Source: Planctomycetaceae bacterium
GTDB taxonomy: Bacteria; Planctomycetota; Planctomycetia; Pirellulales; Thermoguttaceae
Assembly (NCBI GenBank): GCA_031283825.1
Contig: JAITAZ010000412.1
Location: forward strand, 1-5,845
Direction: 5' to 3'
DNA length: 5,845 nucleotides
Every line of letters begins with the position of its first letter. Position 1 is the stretch's first letter. The position numbers and the translations under genes are program-made. This document shows, in pieces, positions 1 to 5,246 of this stretch. The notes beneath the pieces are model-generated. The model worked only from the letters and a program-made list of their open reading frames with translations, searched no databases and had not been told where the DNA came from.

Positions 1-61
1 TTTGGATTTTGCGTTGTAACAATTTATTAGGGACTTTTAGCGTTTTTAAATTGCTAAACCC

Positions 62-143
62 AATGTAGAGACGCAAAGCATTGCGTCTCAATCGGTGATC
101 TTTTGATCGAACAATGAGACGCAAGGCATTGCGTCTCTACATT
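62..143. repeat. Double palindrome with GAGACGCAA arms
   Basis: Two 29-base blocks (62-90 and 115-143) are inverted copies of each other, matching at 27 of 29 positions by hand alignment. Each block is itself a hairpin: GAGACGCAA followed by a short spacer and TTGCGTCTC. The centre contains GATC-TTTT-GATC (97-108), so the whole unit can fold as one long stem or as three small hairpins. It resembles short dispersed palindromes common in several bacterial phyla (from memory, not searched). No coding potential is seen. Confidence 0.85.
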
Positions 144-151
144 TGTTAATT

Positions 152-210
152 TGTAACTATTCACGTTTTAATTTTGCGATAAAAAATAAAAAATTCCGTG
201 AACGGTTACA
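152..210. repeat. Paired TGTAACC palindrome, copy 1
   Basis: The left arm TGTAACTATTCACG (152-165) faces the right arm CGTGAACGGTTACA (197-210). The left arm differs from the family consensus TGTAACCGTTCACG at two adjacent bases (CC to TA). The interior is AT-rich and partly complementary (TTTTAATTTT towards AAAAAATT). The unit is 59 bases long, the same as copy 2, and lies about 120 bases past the cmk stop codon. It is probably a member of a dispersed family and its function is unknown. Confidence 0.75.
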
Positions 211-240
211 TGTCCTCTAAGTCCTCTTTGTCTCTATTGT
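211..240. repeat. GTCCTCT-type short tandem run
   Basis: Degenerate units of GTCCTCT-AA, GTCCTCT-TT and GTCTCTA follow directly after the right arm of palindrome copy 1. Aligned by eye to 3731-3760, 18 of the first 20 bases match and 24 of 30 overall, so this is a diverged copy of the GTCCCC run near the DUF1559 gene. Confidence 0.6.
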
Positions 241-269
241 TTACTTAAAAAAAGCGTAACAATTTAGTT

Positions 270-300
270 GATAGCAATCTCTGATTAATGGTTGTCTATC
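270..300 (-). terminator. Weak candidate terminator of cmk
   Basis: On the minus strand GATAGACAACC (300-290) can pair with GATTGCTATC (279-270), with one bulge and one G-T pair, about 30 bases past the cmk stop. A run of seven T follows, but only after about 13 bases, which is far for a Rho-independent terminator. It is therefore a weak candidate, possibly just an mRNA 3'-end hairpin. Confidence 0.25.
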
Positions 301-329
301 GAATAGCTACAATTAATCCGCTACTACAA

Positions 330-1034
330 CTAACCTTTTAACCGAGTAATTATGAGTTGTTTTAGTAGTTCTAAAATATCGTTGATTTCGGCGTTATCTG
401 TGATAATTTCGATTGCGTCGTCTGCTTTTTTGAGCGAGCCGAATTCTCTTTTTTTGTCTTGGTTATCGCGTTGATTTATTTCGTTTAGGATTTTGTCGAA
501 ATTTATATTATTTTCTGTAATTCCTCTTAATCGTAATTCGGAGCATCTTCTTTTTGCTCTTTCTTCAGGCGAGGCGGTAAGAAAAAATTTACAATTTGCA
601 TTTGGAAATACCAACGTGCCTTGATCGCGGCCTTCCGTAACGACTCCGATATTTTGTCGAGTTAAATTTTCGGCGATAGTTCTTTGGAGTTCGACCATGA
701 TTTTGCGAACGTTAATATTGTCGGCGATAAATTTGGTGTGTTGAGTAATTTCCGGCGAGCGTACAATATTCGTAACGTTTTCTTCGTTGAGAAAAGTTTC
801 GCCGTTTTGAATAATGATTTTTGCGGAATTTGTCAAACTTGTGATTTGTTCGTTATTATTCCAATCGGCGTTATTTCGGATTGCGTGTAATGTTGCCGCG
901 CGATACATTGAGCCGGTGTCAACGTATTCGAAAGCCGCGTTAAACTCGCGAGAAAGCAGTACCGCAAGTTGACGTGCAACCGTACTTTTCCCTGCGCCGG
1001 CAGGTCCATCGATTGTAATTATCCCTATCGACAA
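330..1034 (-). CDS. cmk: Cytidylate kinase (CMP/dCMP kinase)
   Basis: This cytosolic enzyme transfers phosphate from ATP to CMP or dCMP, feeding nucleotide synthesis. The 234-residue product has the full bacterial Cmk layout: P-loop GPAGAGKST at 10-18, the CMP-site segment YVDTGSMYR at 37-45, VRSPEIT at about 91-97, EGRDQGTLVFP at 134-144, ASPEERAKRR at 154-163, and the lid segment RDNQDKKR at 189-196 followed by the ADDAIEI segment at 204-210. The length is normal for the family. The start is TTG, chosen because MSIGIITIDG fits the family N-terminus and a GAGGGAG Shine-Dalgarno (1040-1046) lies five bases upstream. It sits downstream of der and the 84-residue gene on the same strand, but the 529-base gap filled with palindromes makes tight co-transcription unlikely. 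The identity is secure; the start is likely. Confidence 0.96.
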   Translation of the reverse strand: MSIGIITIDGPAGAGKSTVARQLAVLLSREFNAAFEYVDTGSMYRAATLHAIRNNADWNNNEQITSLTNSAKIIIQNGETFLNEENVTNIVRSPEITQHTKFIADNINVRKIMVELQRTIAENLTRQNIGVVTEGRDQGTLVFPNANCKFFLTASPEERAKRRCSELRLRGITENNINFDKILNEINQRDNQDKKREFGSLKKADDAIEIITDNAEINDILELLKQLIITRLKG

Positions 1035-1039
1035 TTTGA

Positions 1040-1046
1040 CTCCCTC
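1040..1046 (-). promoter_or_regulatory. Shine-Dalgarno site supporting the cmk TTG start
   Basis: GAGGGAG reads on the minus strand five bases before TTG (1034-1032). No ATG in this frame lies near the start of the conserved P-loop region, so this site decides the start. Confidence 0.65.
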
Positions 1047-1126
1047 GTTTAATTTCGGAATTATTTCTAAACACGGATAATCGCGGAGAATGCAAATGAC
1101 ACACTACGAGCGTTATCAATAATAAC

Positions 1127-1153
1127 AAACAAATAAAATAATTTTATTTGTTT
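1127..1153. repeat. Perfect AT-rich palindrome upstream of cmk
   Basis: Thirteen-base perfect arms, AAACAAATAAAAT (1127-1139) and ATTTTATTTGTTT (1141-1153), surround a single A. Only one G-C pair is present. It lies about 93 bases upstream of the cmk start. It could be a bidirectional terminator-like stem, a protein-binding site or chance in AT-rich DNA; the symmetry is clear but the role is not. Confidence 0.6.
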
Positions 1154-1191
1154 TAATGCTATACTTTGAACGTGAACAAATGGTTCTTTTT

Positions 1192-1250
1192 TGTAACCGT
1201 TCATGTTTTTAAATTCATAATTCATAATTTAAAAATTGTGAACGGTTACA
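1192..1250. repeat. Paired TGTAACC palindrome, copy 2
   Basis: The left arm TGTAACCGTTCATG (1192-1205) faces the right arm GTGAACGGTTACA (1238-1250). The inner part is also symmetric: TTTTTAAAT on the left and ATTTAAAAA on the right, around two AATTCAT heptamers (1212-1225). Nearly the whole 59-base unit can fold into one long stem. It lies between the 84-residue gene and cmk, 31 bases before the REP-like complex. Confidence 0.85.
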
Positions 1251-1280
1251 ATTTGTAATATTTTAGTGAAATTTTATTAT

Positions 1281-1510
1281 AGCCCCGCATGGGGCGAAAT
1301 ATGGATAACCGGCGGTGTAGCGAAACGCAATCGTCGGTAAAACATCTCGCGAAACCAAAGTCTCGCAGGGACGACATTATAAATTATTGTAACGATAAAT
1401 TACTTTTTTTATAATGTCGCCATATACGGGGCTTGATTAGTGCGTGATTCCGAAACCGTAAGTTATGCTTTGTTCCGTCTATGGTTATGTATATTTCGTC
1501 CTTGCGGGAC
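1281..1510. repeat. REP-like multi-hairpin element
   Basis: The outer inverted repeats are AGCCCCGCATGGGGCGA (1281-1297) and the reverse of GTCGCCATATACGGGGCTT (1416-1434). Inside are a hairpin with TAACCGGCG facing CGTCGGTAA (1306-1340) and a perfect 12-base stem, CGACATTATAAA (1372-1383) with TTTATAATGTCG (1408-1419). Beyond the right repeat come AACCGT/ATGGTT (1454-1486) and TTTCGTCC-TTGC-GGGAC (1495-1510). This succession of GC-capped hairpins closely resembles dispersed REP-like palindromes seen in Bacteroidota and Planctomycetota genomes (from memory, not searched). No open frame of interest lies inside, and no REP-associated transposase is in the window. Confidence 0.7.
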
Positions 1511-1535
1511 TAATAAAAATATTCCGCTGAATATT
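1511..1535 (-). terminator. Candidate terminator of the 84-residue gene
   Basis: On the minus strand a perfect seven-base stem, AATATTC-AGCG-GAATATT (1535-1518), is followed at once by TTTTATTA. It starts 28 bases past the stop codon of the gene at 1564-1818. The stem is AT-rich and weak, but its position and T-rich tail suit a Rho-independent terminator. Confidence 0.4.
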
Positions 1536-1563
1536 ACCAAAAAACCAATTCCGAATTTAAAAA

Positions 1564-1818
1564 TTATTCTTTTGCGGTTTGAATATCAGTAATTGAGCGA
1601 CCTAGTTTTTTTGTGCTTGTTGTTGAGATGGTTGAGGTGATTCGTCTTTTATTGATTTCGTCGTTTGAATTGGATTCGGTTTGTAGGAATCCCATTATTT
1701 TTTCTTTTGCTGTTTTTTCATCCTGTGGTGTTCCCATAATTTTGACGGCGTCGCTGACGCCCATGAGTACGGATTGTTTGACTCCGGATCGAATCCATTC
1801 GAAAAAGTTAAAGTCCAT
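1564..1818 (-). CDS. Small protein of unknown function, 84 residues
   Basis: I do not recognise this family. The reading frame is supported by an ATG start (1818-1816) with an AAGGA ribosome site seven bases upstream (1826-1830), and by a candidate terminator after the stop. The N-terminal third (MDFNFFEWIRSGVKQSVLMG) could form an amphipathic helix and continues VSDAVKIMG. Residues 34-50 are charged and probably helical. Residues 58-70 are rich in Ser/Thr, and a KKLGRS motif lies at 70-75 near the C-terminus. There is no signal peptide, long membrane span or metal site, so it is probably cytosolic. It lies between der and cmk on the same strand, about 310 bases after der. The opposite-strand frame at 1613-1852 is judged a shadow, because only this strand has a well-placed ribosome site. 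It may be a lineage-specific conserved protein; no function is claimed. Confidence 0.7.
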   Translation of the reverse strand: MDFNFFEWIRSGVKQSVLMGVSDAVKIMGTPQDEKTAKEKIMGFLQTESNSNDEINKRRITSTISTTSTKKLGRSITDIQTAKE

Positions 1819-1958
1819 TTTTTTATCCTTTATTTTTTGTGTTTTGAGGTAAATTTGTCGGCGTCAAATCGACACGTTGTCGATTATTTCATTTCCGACG
1901 GCGGATAATAACTATTCTTAAAAAAACCGTCAAGAGAGATTTTTCAAGAAATTATTTT

Positions 1959-1994
1959 TTATCCCCAAAAAATAAAAAAGAATCTTTGGGATAA
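1959..1994. repeat. AT-rich hairpin downstream of der
   Basis: TTATCCCCAAAAAAT (1959-1973) can pair imperfectly with AATCTTTGGGATAA (1981-1994), giving a stem of about 13 pairs around a seven-base loop. It has no proper T tract on either strand, so it is listed as a hairpin rather than a terminator. Confidence 0.5.
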
Positions 1995-2018
1995 TATCGC
2001 ATTGAAGTATAAAATTTC

Positions 2019-2100
2019 CGTAACCGTTCACGCACAAGAGAAAAATTTCATAAGCCCTGAAAGGGTGTAGGATTTTTTCTTTTGAATGTGAACGGTTACA
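2019..2100. repeat. Paired TGTAACC palindrome, copy 3, with nested REP-like core
   Basis: The left arm CGTAACCGTTCACG (2019-2032) faces the right arm GTGAACGGTTACA (2088-2100). The arms continue inwards as CAAGAGAAAAA and TTTTTTCTTTTG. In the centre sits AGCCCTGAAAGGGTGTAG (2053-2070) with a CCCT-GAA-AGGG hairpin, similar to the AGCCCCGCATGGGGCGA core at 1281. The unit is 82 bases, against 59 for the other two copies; the REP-like core accounts for much of the difference. Located just after the der stop, it could protect or end the der transcript, but no T-run follows it. Confidence 0.85.
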
Positions 2101-2128
2101 AATTTCCCTATTACGACTGTTACAACTA

Positions 2129-3475
2129 TTATTCCGGCTCGTTATCTCTTTTTCTGATGACTAATCTTATTGGTATTTCTGCGAATGGTAATTCGTCTCT
2201 TAGGAAGTTTAGTAGGTATCTTTGGTATTGTGGCGAGAATGCGTCTGGAATGTTGCTGAACAGTACGATTGTTGGCGGTGCGATTGCGGCTTGCGATGCG
2301 TAATAAATTTTGGGTTTATGGAAGTGATATAGCGGCGGCGGATTATTATCAATCGCTGCGGAGACGAGTTTATTTAGTTGAGCGGTTGAGATGCGTTGTC
2401 GAGACTGATTGAACAGCATTTGAGCGTGGTTGAGGGTCATTTTTATATTTTTTCCGGTTTTTCCGGTAATGAAAGCGATTGGTGCGTAGCGTAGGTCTGG
2501 GAAGGTTTCGCGGATATAATCTGCCCATCTTTCTGTTGGCATTTGACCGACCATTGTGTCCCATTTATTTACGACCATAATGCAGGGTTTTATTTCTTCT
2601 TTGATTAGTGCGAGCAATTGTTTTTCGATTGCTTGAATTTGCGAGCATGCTTCGAAAAACATTAGTATAACGTCGGCGCGTCTTATGCTTTTTTCGGCGC
2701 GGTTTGTGCTGTAGAATTGCAGGTCGGTTTTGACACCTTTTCGGCGTAGGAATCCCGGCGTATCGATTGCGATAAAGGTTTTGCCGTCCATTTCGAATCT
2801 GACGTCGATAGAATCGCGGGTTGTGCCGGGTATATCTGCGGTGATTACGCGGTCTTCGTTGATAAGCGTATTGATAAATGTGCTTTTGCCGACATTTCTA
2901 CGTCCGACTATTGCGAGTTTCATTATTGGTTCGGCGATATTTTGGTTATTATCGAGGATGTTATTTGAAATTAAATTTTCTTTGATTATTTCTGTCAGGT
3001 TGACGCGACCTTTTTTTTGTTTCGCGCTGACGACAATTACGTTCCATCCGAATTGTTGAAATTCATTTGCGTTTTTTTCGTCTCTTTCGTTATCGGATTT
3101 ATTGGCGACTAATATTGTTGGCGTATTAAGTTTTCGCAATCTTTCGGCGACTATTGTGTCGAGAGGAACGACGCCGCTGCGAGAATCAACGACAAACAAA
3201 ACGAGGTCGGCGGTATGTAGAGCGATATTGATTTGTTCGTCGATATGTTCGGAGAGATTATCTTCATCGACGATACCGATTCCGCCTGTATCGATTAGTT
3301 CGATATATTGAGGTTCGTCGGATTCAGGATTGAGATCGAGTAGAAATGTAACGCGATCACGAGTAACTCCAGCAACAGGATCAACGATTGAGACTCGTTG
3401 TCCAATAAGCCAGTTAAACAAACTTGACTTCCCAACATTAGGACGTCCAACTATTGCAACTTTTGGAATATTCAT
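2129..3475 (-). CDS. der: GTPase Der (EngA), ribosome assembly factor
   Basis: Der is an essential tandem-GTPase that acts in late maturation of the 50S ribosomal subunit. The 448 residues show two GTPase domains followed by a KH-like domain. Domain 1 has G1 GRPNVGKSS (10-18), G2 with T38, G3 DTGG (62-65), G4 NKSD (125-128) and G5 SAK (150-152). Domain 2 has G1 GRRNVGKST (191-199), G2 PGTTRDS (216-222), G3 DTPG (238-241) and G4 NKWD (303-306). The KH-like domain spans roughly 355-440. Length and order are normal. Two details differ from common Der proteins: Arg for Pro in the second G1, and ITGK in place of the usual S-A in the second G5. The ATG sits directly before the first GTPase strand, so the start is convincing, yet no Shine-Dalgarno precedes it: the leader is almost all A and T. 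Confidence 0.97.
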   Translation of the reverse strand: MNIPKVAIVGRPNVGKSSLFNWLIGQRVSIVDPVAGVTRDRVTFLLDLNPESDEPQYIELIDTGGIGIVDEDNLSEHIDEQINIALHTADLVLFVVDSRSGVVPLDTIVAERLRKLNTPTILVANKSDNERDEKNANEFQQFGWNVIVVSAKQKKGRVNLTEIIKENLISNNILDNNQNIAEPIMKLAIVGRRNVGKSTFINTLINEDRVITADIPGTTRDSIDVRFEMDGKTFIAIDTPGFLRRKGVKTDLQFYSTNRAEKSIRRADVILMFFEACSQIQAIEKQLLALIKEEIKPCIMVVNKWDTMVGQMPTERWADYIRETFPDLRYAPIAFITGKTGKNIKMTLNHAQMLFNQSRQRISTAQLNKLVSAAIDNNPPPLYHFHKPKIYYASQAAIAPPTIVLFSNIPDAFSPQYQRYLLNFLRDELPFAEIPIRLVIRKRDNEPE

Positions 3476-3589
3476 TATGAAAAAATATCAATTAAAATCA
3501 AAAATCAGACTAAAGATTTATAATTTAGAATCAAATTAAAAATTAGTGTAAAAGTAATATATCGTAATTATTCAGTTAATGTTTTTTTA

Positions 3590-3735
3590 GGACATCGGGG
3601 ACATTCTTGTTTAAAATCTGGGATTGTTGACTCGTGGAGAACAAAATTTAAAGATAAAAATTTCTCTTTAAAACAGGCTATTGTTTTCTGTTGAGTTGTT
3701 AATCCCAGATTTTAATTAGTGTGTCCCCAGTGTCC
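3590..3735. repeat. Long inverted-repeat element
   Basis: The left arm carries GGACATCGGGGACA (3590-3603) and TTAAAATCTGGGATT (3611-3625). The right arm carries their inverted partners AATCCCAGATTTTAA (3701-3715, perfect) and TGTCCCCAGTGTCC (3722-3735, two mismatches). Pairing continues weakly inwards (CTC at 3631 with GAG at 3693; GAGAACAAAA with TTGTTTTC; TTTAAAGA with TCTTTAAA), so the entire 146-base unit can fold as one hairpin. It is too short for a transposase and has no coding frame. It looks like a small non-autonomous element (MITE-like). Confidence 0.75.
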
Positions 3736-3766
3736 CCTAAGTCCCCTTTGTCCCCAGCGTCCCCCC
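3722..3766. repeat. GTCCCC short tandem run
   Basis: Six GTCCCC-type units with two to four spacer bases (GTCCCCAGT, GTCCCCTAA, GTCCCCTTT, GTCCCCAGC and similar) form a C-rich run. The first two overlap the right arm of the long inverted repeat. A diverged copy, with T replacing some C, lies at 211-240. Confidence 0.75.
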
Positions 3767-3797
3767 AAAAAAATAATATGGTTTTTAAAAATACCAT
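3767..3797 (-). terminator. Likely terminator of the DUF1559 gene
   Basis: On the minus strand ATGGT (3797-3793) and ACCAT (3782-3778) enclose a self-complementary ATTTTTAAAA loop, then ATTATTTTTTT follows. It begins 44 bases after the stop codon of the gene at 3841-5046. The stem is short but the T tract is good, so Rho-independent termination is plausible. Confidence 0.5.
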
Positions 3798-3808
3798 AAC
3801 CGTTCACG
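3797..3808. repeat. Lone TAACCGTTCACG arm
   Basis: The 12-base core of the TGTAACCGTTCACG family is present with the first two bases altered. It overlaps the outer edge of the terminator by one base and has no facing partner to its right, where the gene begins 33 bases on. It may be a decayed or half copy. Confidence 0.65.
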
Positions 3809-3840
3809 CTTCTGGGGTTATTTTACGTCGAATTTTAACT

Positions 3841-5046
3841 TTACGGCGCTGTTGCGGATTCTCCGCCGGCGCGACTTCCTAACGCTCCCCATACTCCATG
3901 ATACGATTTTCCAAACTCTAAAAAAGTATTGTAACCCGCATTAGCTACCGTATTGCCATTGATACTCGTATAGTCGATTCCATCAGAAATAAATCTGACC
4001 GAACCATCGCCCATACAAACCTGAACTCCGCCCGAATGATTACTCGACGGACTTATAAATCCTCCGCTGTATTCGGCATTGCTCGCTAAACCTGAAGTCG
4101 CATTAGGCGGTAATATCGTTGTAAAACCCGTAAACGCAATCGCCCCATCCGTCCAACGCCGACCCGACCAATTCACAATGTTACTATCCGTAATAGACGA
4201 CACAATATTCACACCGCTCTTCAAATTATAACAAGTCTCAACCGCCGTTCCCGTTGCATTGGCAGCAGGAACCGTATTAGCAAATGTCGAAGGAACGCCG
4301 CTGCCGGAAACAATAATTCCAACTCCCGCCCGCCGAATATTTTGACCGGCAACACAACGCTCGCTCATAAAAATCGTATTCGAAAGACCATCGGTTATGC
4401 CCTGCGAACCATTCCATTGATGCGGCGCAAATGCTCCACGATCAACACAACATATAGTTGTCGCCGAACTCCCATAAGCAGGAAACGTCGTCGTCGGAGC
4501 CGCCGCCTGCAAAACGTTAAAATGCACAGGATAATCGCCATAACTAAAACGATAATTCGTTCTCGCTTGTTCGTTTTCGCCTTTGCGTCTTCCATCTGTA
4601 TCCGACGGACAAAGCAACGCCGAAATGGGATTTGTCATGTATGTAGTAGTATCGACTCCGGCGGCGTCCGCGCCGGATTGTACGTCGGAGTTAAATTGAC
4701 AAATAAATCCTCCCGACGCTATTTTTTCGTACAATGGAGTCATCTCCATAAACGCAAGCAAAGACACAAATCCCGAAACGCGTCTTCTTGCGCCGTCGTT
4801 TGAGCGTATTCCGAATCCGCCGGCGGGTAAATTTTTTCGATATTGATCGTGATAGTTATGCACGGCAATTCCAAGTTGACGCAGATTATTCGAACAACTC
4901 ATTCTTCGTGCCGTCTCGCGAGCCGCTTGCACCGCCGGAAGTAACAATGCTATCAGCAACCCAATTATTGCAATCACAACAAGAAGTTCAACTAAAGTAA
5001 ATCCGTAAAATAAACGCCTTACGGCGCAGCTAAATCTTAACGACAT
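3841..5046 (-). CDS. DUF1559 pseudopilin-like protein
   Basis: This is a type IV prepilin-like protein of the DUF1559 family, inserted in or exported across the inner membrane; its biochemical role is not established. The 401 residues start with a short basic leader, then the prepilin site G15/FTLVE with the conserved Glu at position 5 after cleavage (E20), a hydrophobic helix at about 17-38, and the family extension [16 protein letters not shown] at 44-59. Further landmarks are LLCPSD (144-149), the segment [12 protein letters not shown] (219-230), SSNHSGG (334-340), [11 protein letters not shown] (344-354) and a C-terminal segment [15 protein letters not shown] (382-396). Length and order are typical for the family. 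ATG at 5046-5044 has AGGAGG (5059-5054) seven bases upstream, the best ribosome site in the window. It follows the lipoprotein gene by 200 bases on the same strand, a common pairing in planctomycetes. Confidence 0.95.
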   Translation of the reverse strand: MSLRFSCAVRRLFYGFTLVELLVVIAIIGLLIALLLPAVQAARETARRMSCSNNLRQLGIAVHNYHDQYRKNLPAGGFGIRSNDGARRRVSGFVSLLAFMEMTPLYEKIASGGFICQFNSDVQSGADAAGVDTTTYMTNPISALLCPSDTDGRRKGENEQARTNYRFSYGDYPVHFNVLQAAAPTTTFPAYGSSATTICCVDRGAFAPHQWNGSQGITDGLSNTIFMSERCVAGQNIRRAGVGIIVSGSGVPSTFANTVPAANATGTAVETCYNLKSGVNIVSSITDSNIVNWSGRRWTDGAIAFTGFTTILPPNATSGLASNAEYSGGFISPSSNHSGGVQVCMGDGSVRFISDGIDYTSINGNTVANAGYNTFLEFGKSYHGVWGALGSRAGGESATAP

Positions 5047-5246
5047 AATATGTCCTCCTAATTTTTATTTGTTTAATTTTTATGTAACTCGCGATATGAA
5101 TTTCAGCAACGCCAAAACGTAAAAGCCGGCGAATCTAACCGAAAATTCAATCGCGAATAGTTTAAATTATTCAATCAACAAGAATGAATAATTACGAAAA
5201 TACAACTCTGTACAAAATTGAAATGCGTTTGAGTTAAATTCTCAAT

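Larger units (their letters stand above)
1..329. other. Repeat-rich intergenic region downstream of cmk
   Basis: No credible gene is seen here. From left to right the stretch holds a small hairpin (TTTAGC at 36-41 facing GCTAAA at 53-58), a double GAGACGCAA palindrome (62-143), a paired TGTAACC-type palindrome (152-210), a short run of GTCCTCT-like repeats (211-240) and a weak hairpin near the cmk stop (270-300). The 11-mer GTAACAATTTA occurs at 16-26 and again at 256-266. Any gene to the left lies outside the window. Confidence 0.7.
1035..1563. other. 529-base intergenic region built of palindromes
   Basis: No gene is supported in this stretch. A short overlapping frame at 940-1128 has no family features and runs over the cmk start. 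From left to right the region holds the cmk ribosome site, an AT-rich perfect palindrome (1127-1153), paired palindrome copy 2 (1192-1250), a REP-like complex (1281-1510) and a candidate terminator of the 84-residue gene (1511-1535). I found no promoter for cmk that I would defend. Confidence 0.7.
1819..2128. other. 310-base spacer between der and the 84-residue gene
   Basis: No gene is seen. The stretch holds the ribosome site of the 84-residue gene (1826-1830), an AT-rich hairpin (1959-1994) and paired palindrome copy 3 (2019-2100), which ends 29 bases past the der stop. Positions 1860-1950 show no structure I can name. Confidence 0.6.
3476..3840. other. 365-base spacer between the DUF1559 gene and der
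   Basis: No gene is seen. The stretch contains an AT-rich der leader (3476-3588), a long inverted-repeat element (3590-3735), a GTCCCC run (3722-3766), a likely terminator of the DUF1559 gene (3767-3797) and a lone TAACCGTTCACG site (3797-3808). A der promoter must lie in or before the leader, but I see no clear -35/-10 pair. Confidence 0.7.

Noticed and set aside
940..1128. 62-residue minus-strand frame overlapping the start of cmk
   Set aside because: It is out of frame with cmk, runs through the conserved P-loop codons, and its translation has no known features.
1281..1434. Insertion sequence bounded by AGCCCC inverted repeats
   Set aside because: The interval is about 150 bases with no transposase frame; at most it is a non-autonomous element.
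1192..1510. tRNA or riboswitch among the hairpins upstream of cmk
   Set aside because: No cloverleaf, TTC-arm signature or known riboswitch core was recognised; the symmetry is better explained by inverted repeats.
1613..1852. 79-residue plus-strand frame opposite the 84-residue gene
   Set aside because: It has no ribosome site, whereas the minus-strand gene has AAGGA at proper spacing and a candidate terminator. Not fully excluded.
1959..1994. Rho-independent terminator of der
   Set aside because: The stem is present, but neither strand has a T tract directly after it, and it lies 135 bases past the der stop.
152..2100. CRISPR-like array from the repeated TGTAACC motif
   Set aside because: Only a few copies exist, they face each other, and spacing is irregular (about 1 kb) with genes between. 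No cas genes are present.
2730..3059. 109-residue plus-strand open frame inside der
   Set aside because: Antisense to the highly conserved GTPase domains. It has no ribosome site or recognisable motif.
4342..4803. 153-residue plus-strand open frame
   Set aside because: It lies wholly inside the confident DUF1559 gene on the other strand. Its Arg/Thr-rich translation has no domain, so it is a shadow.
5047..5246. Promoter for the DUF1559 gene
   Set aside because: Several AT-rich hexamers resemble -10 boxes, but none has a partner at 16-18 bases, so no promoter is claimed.
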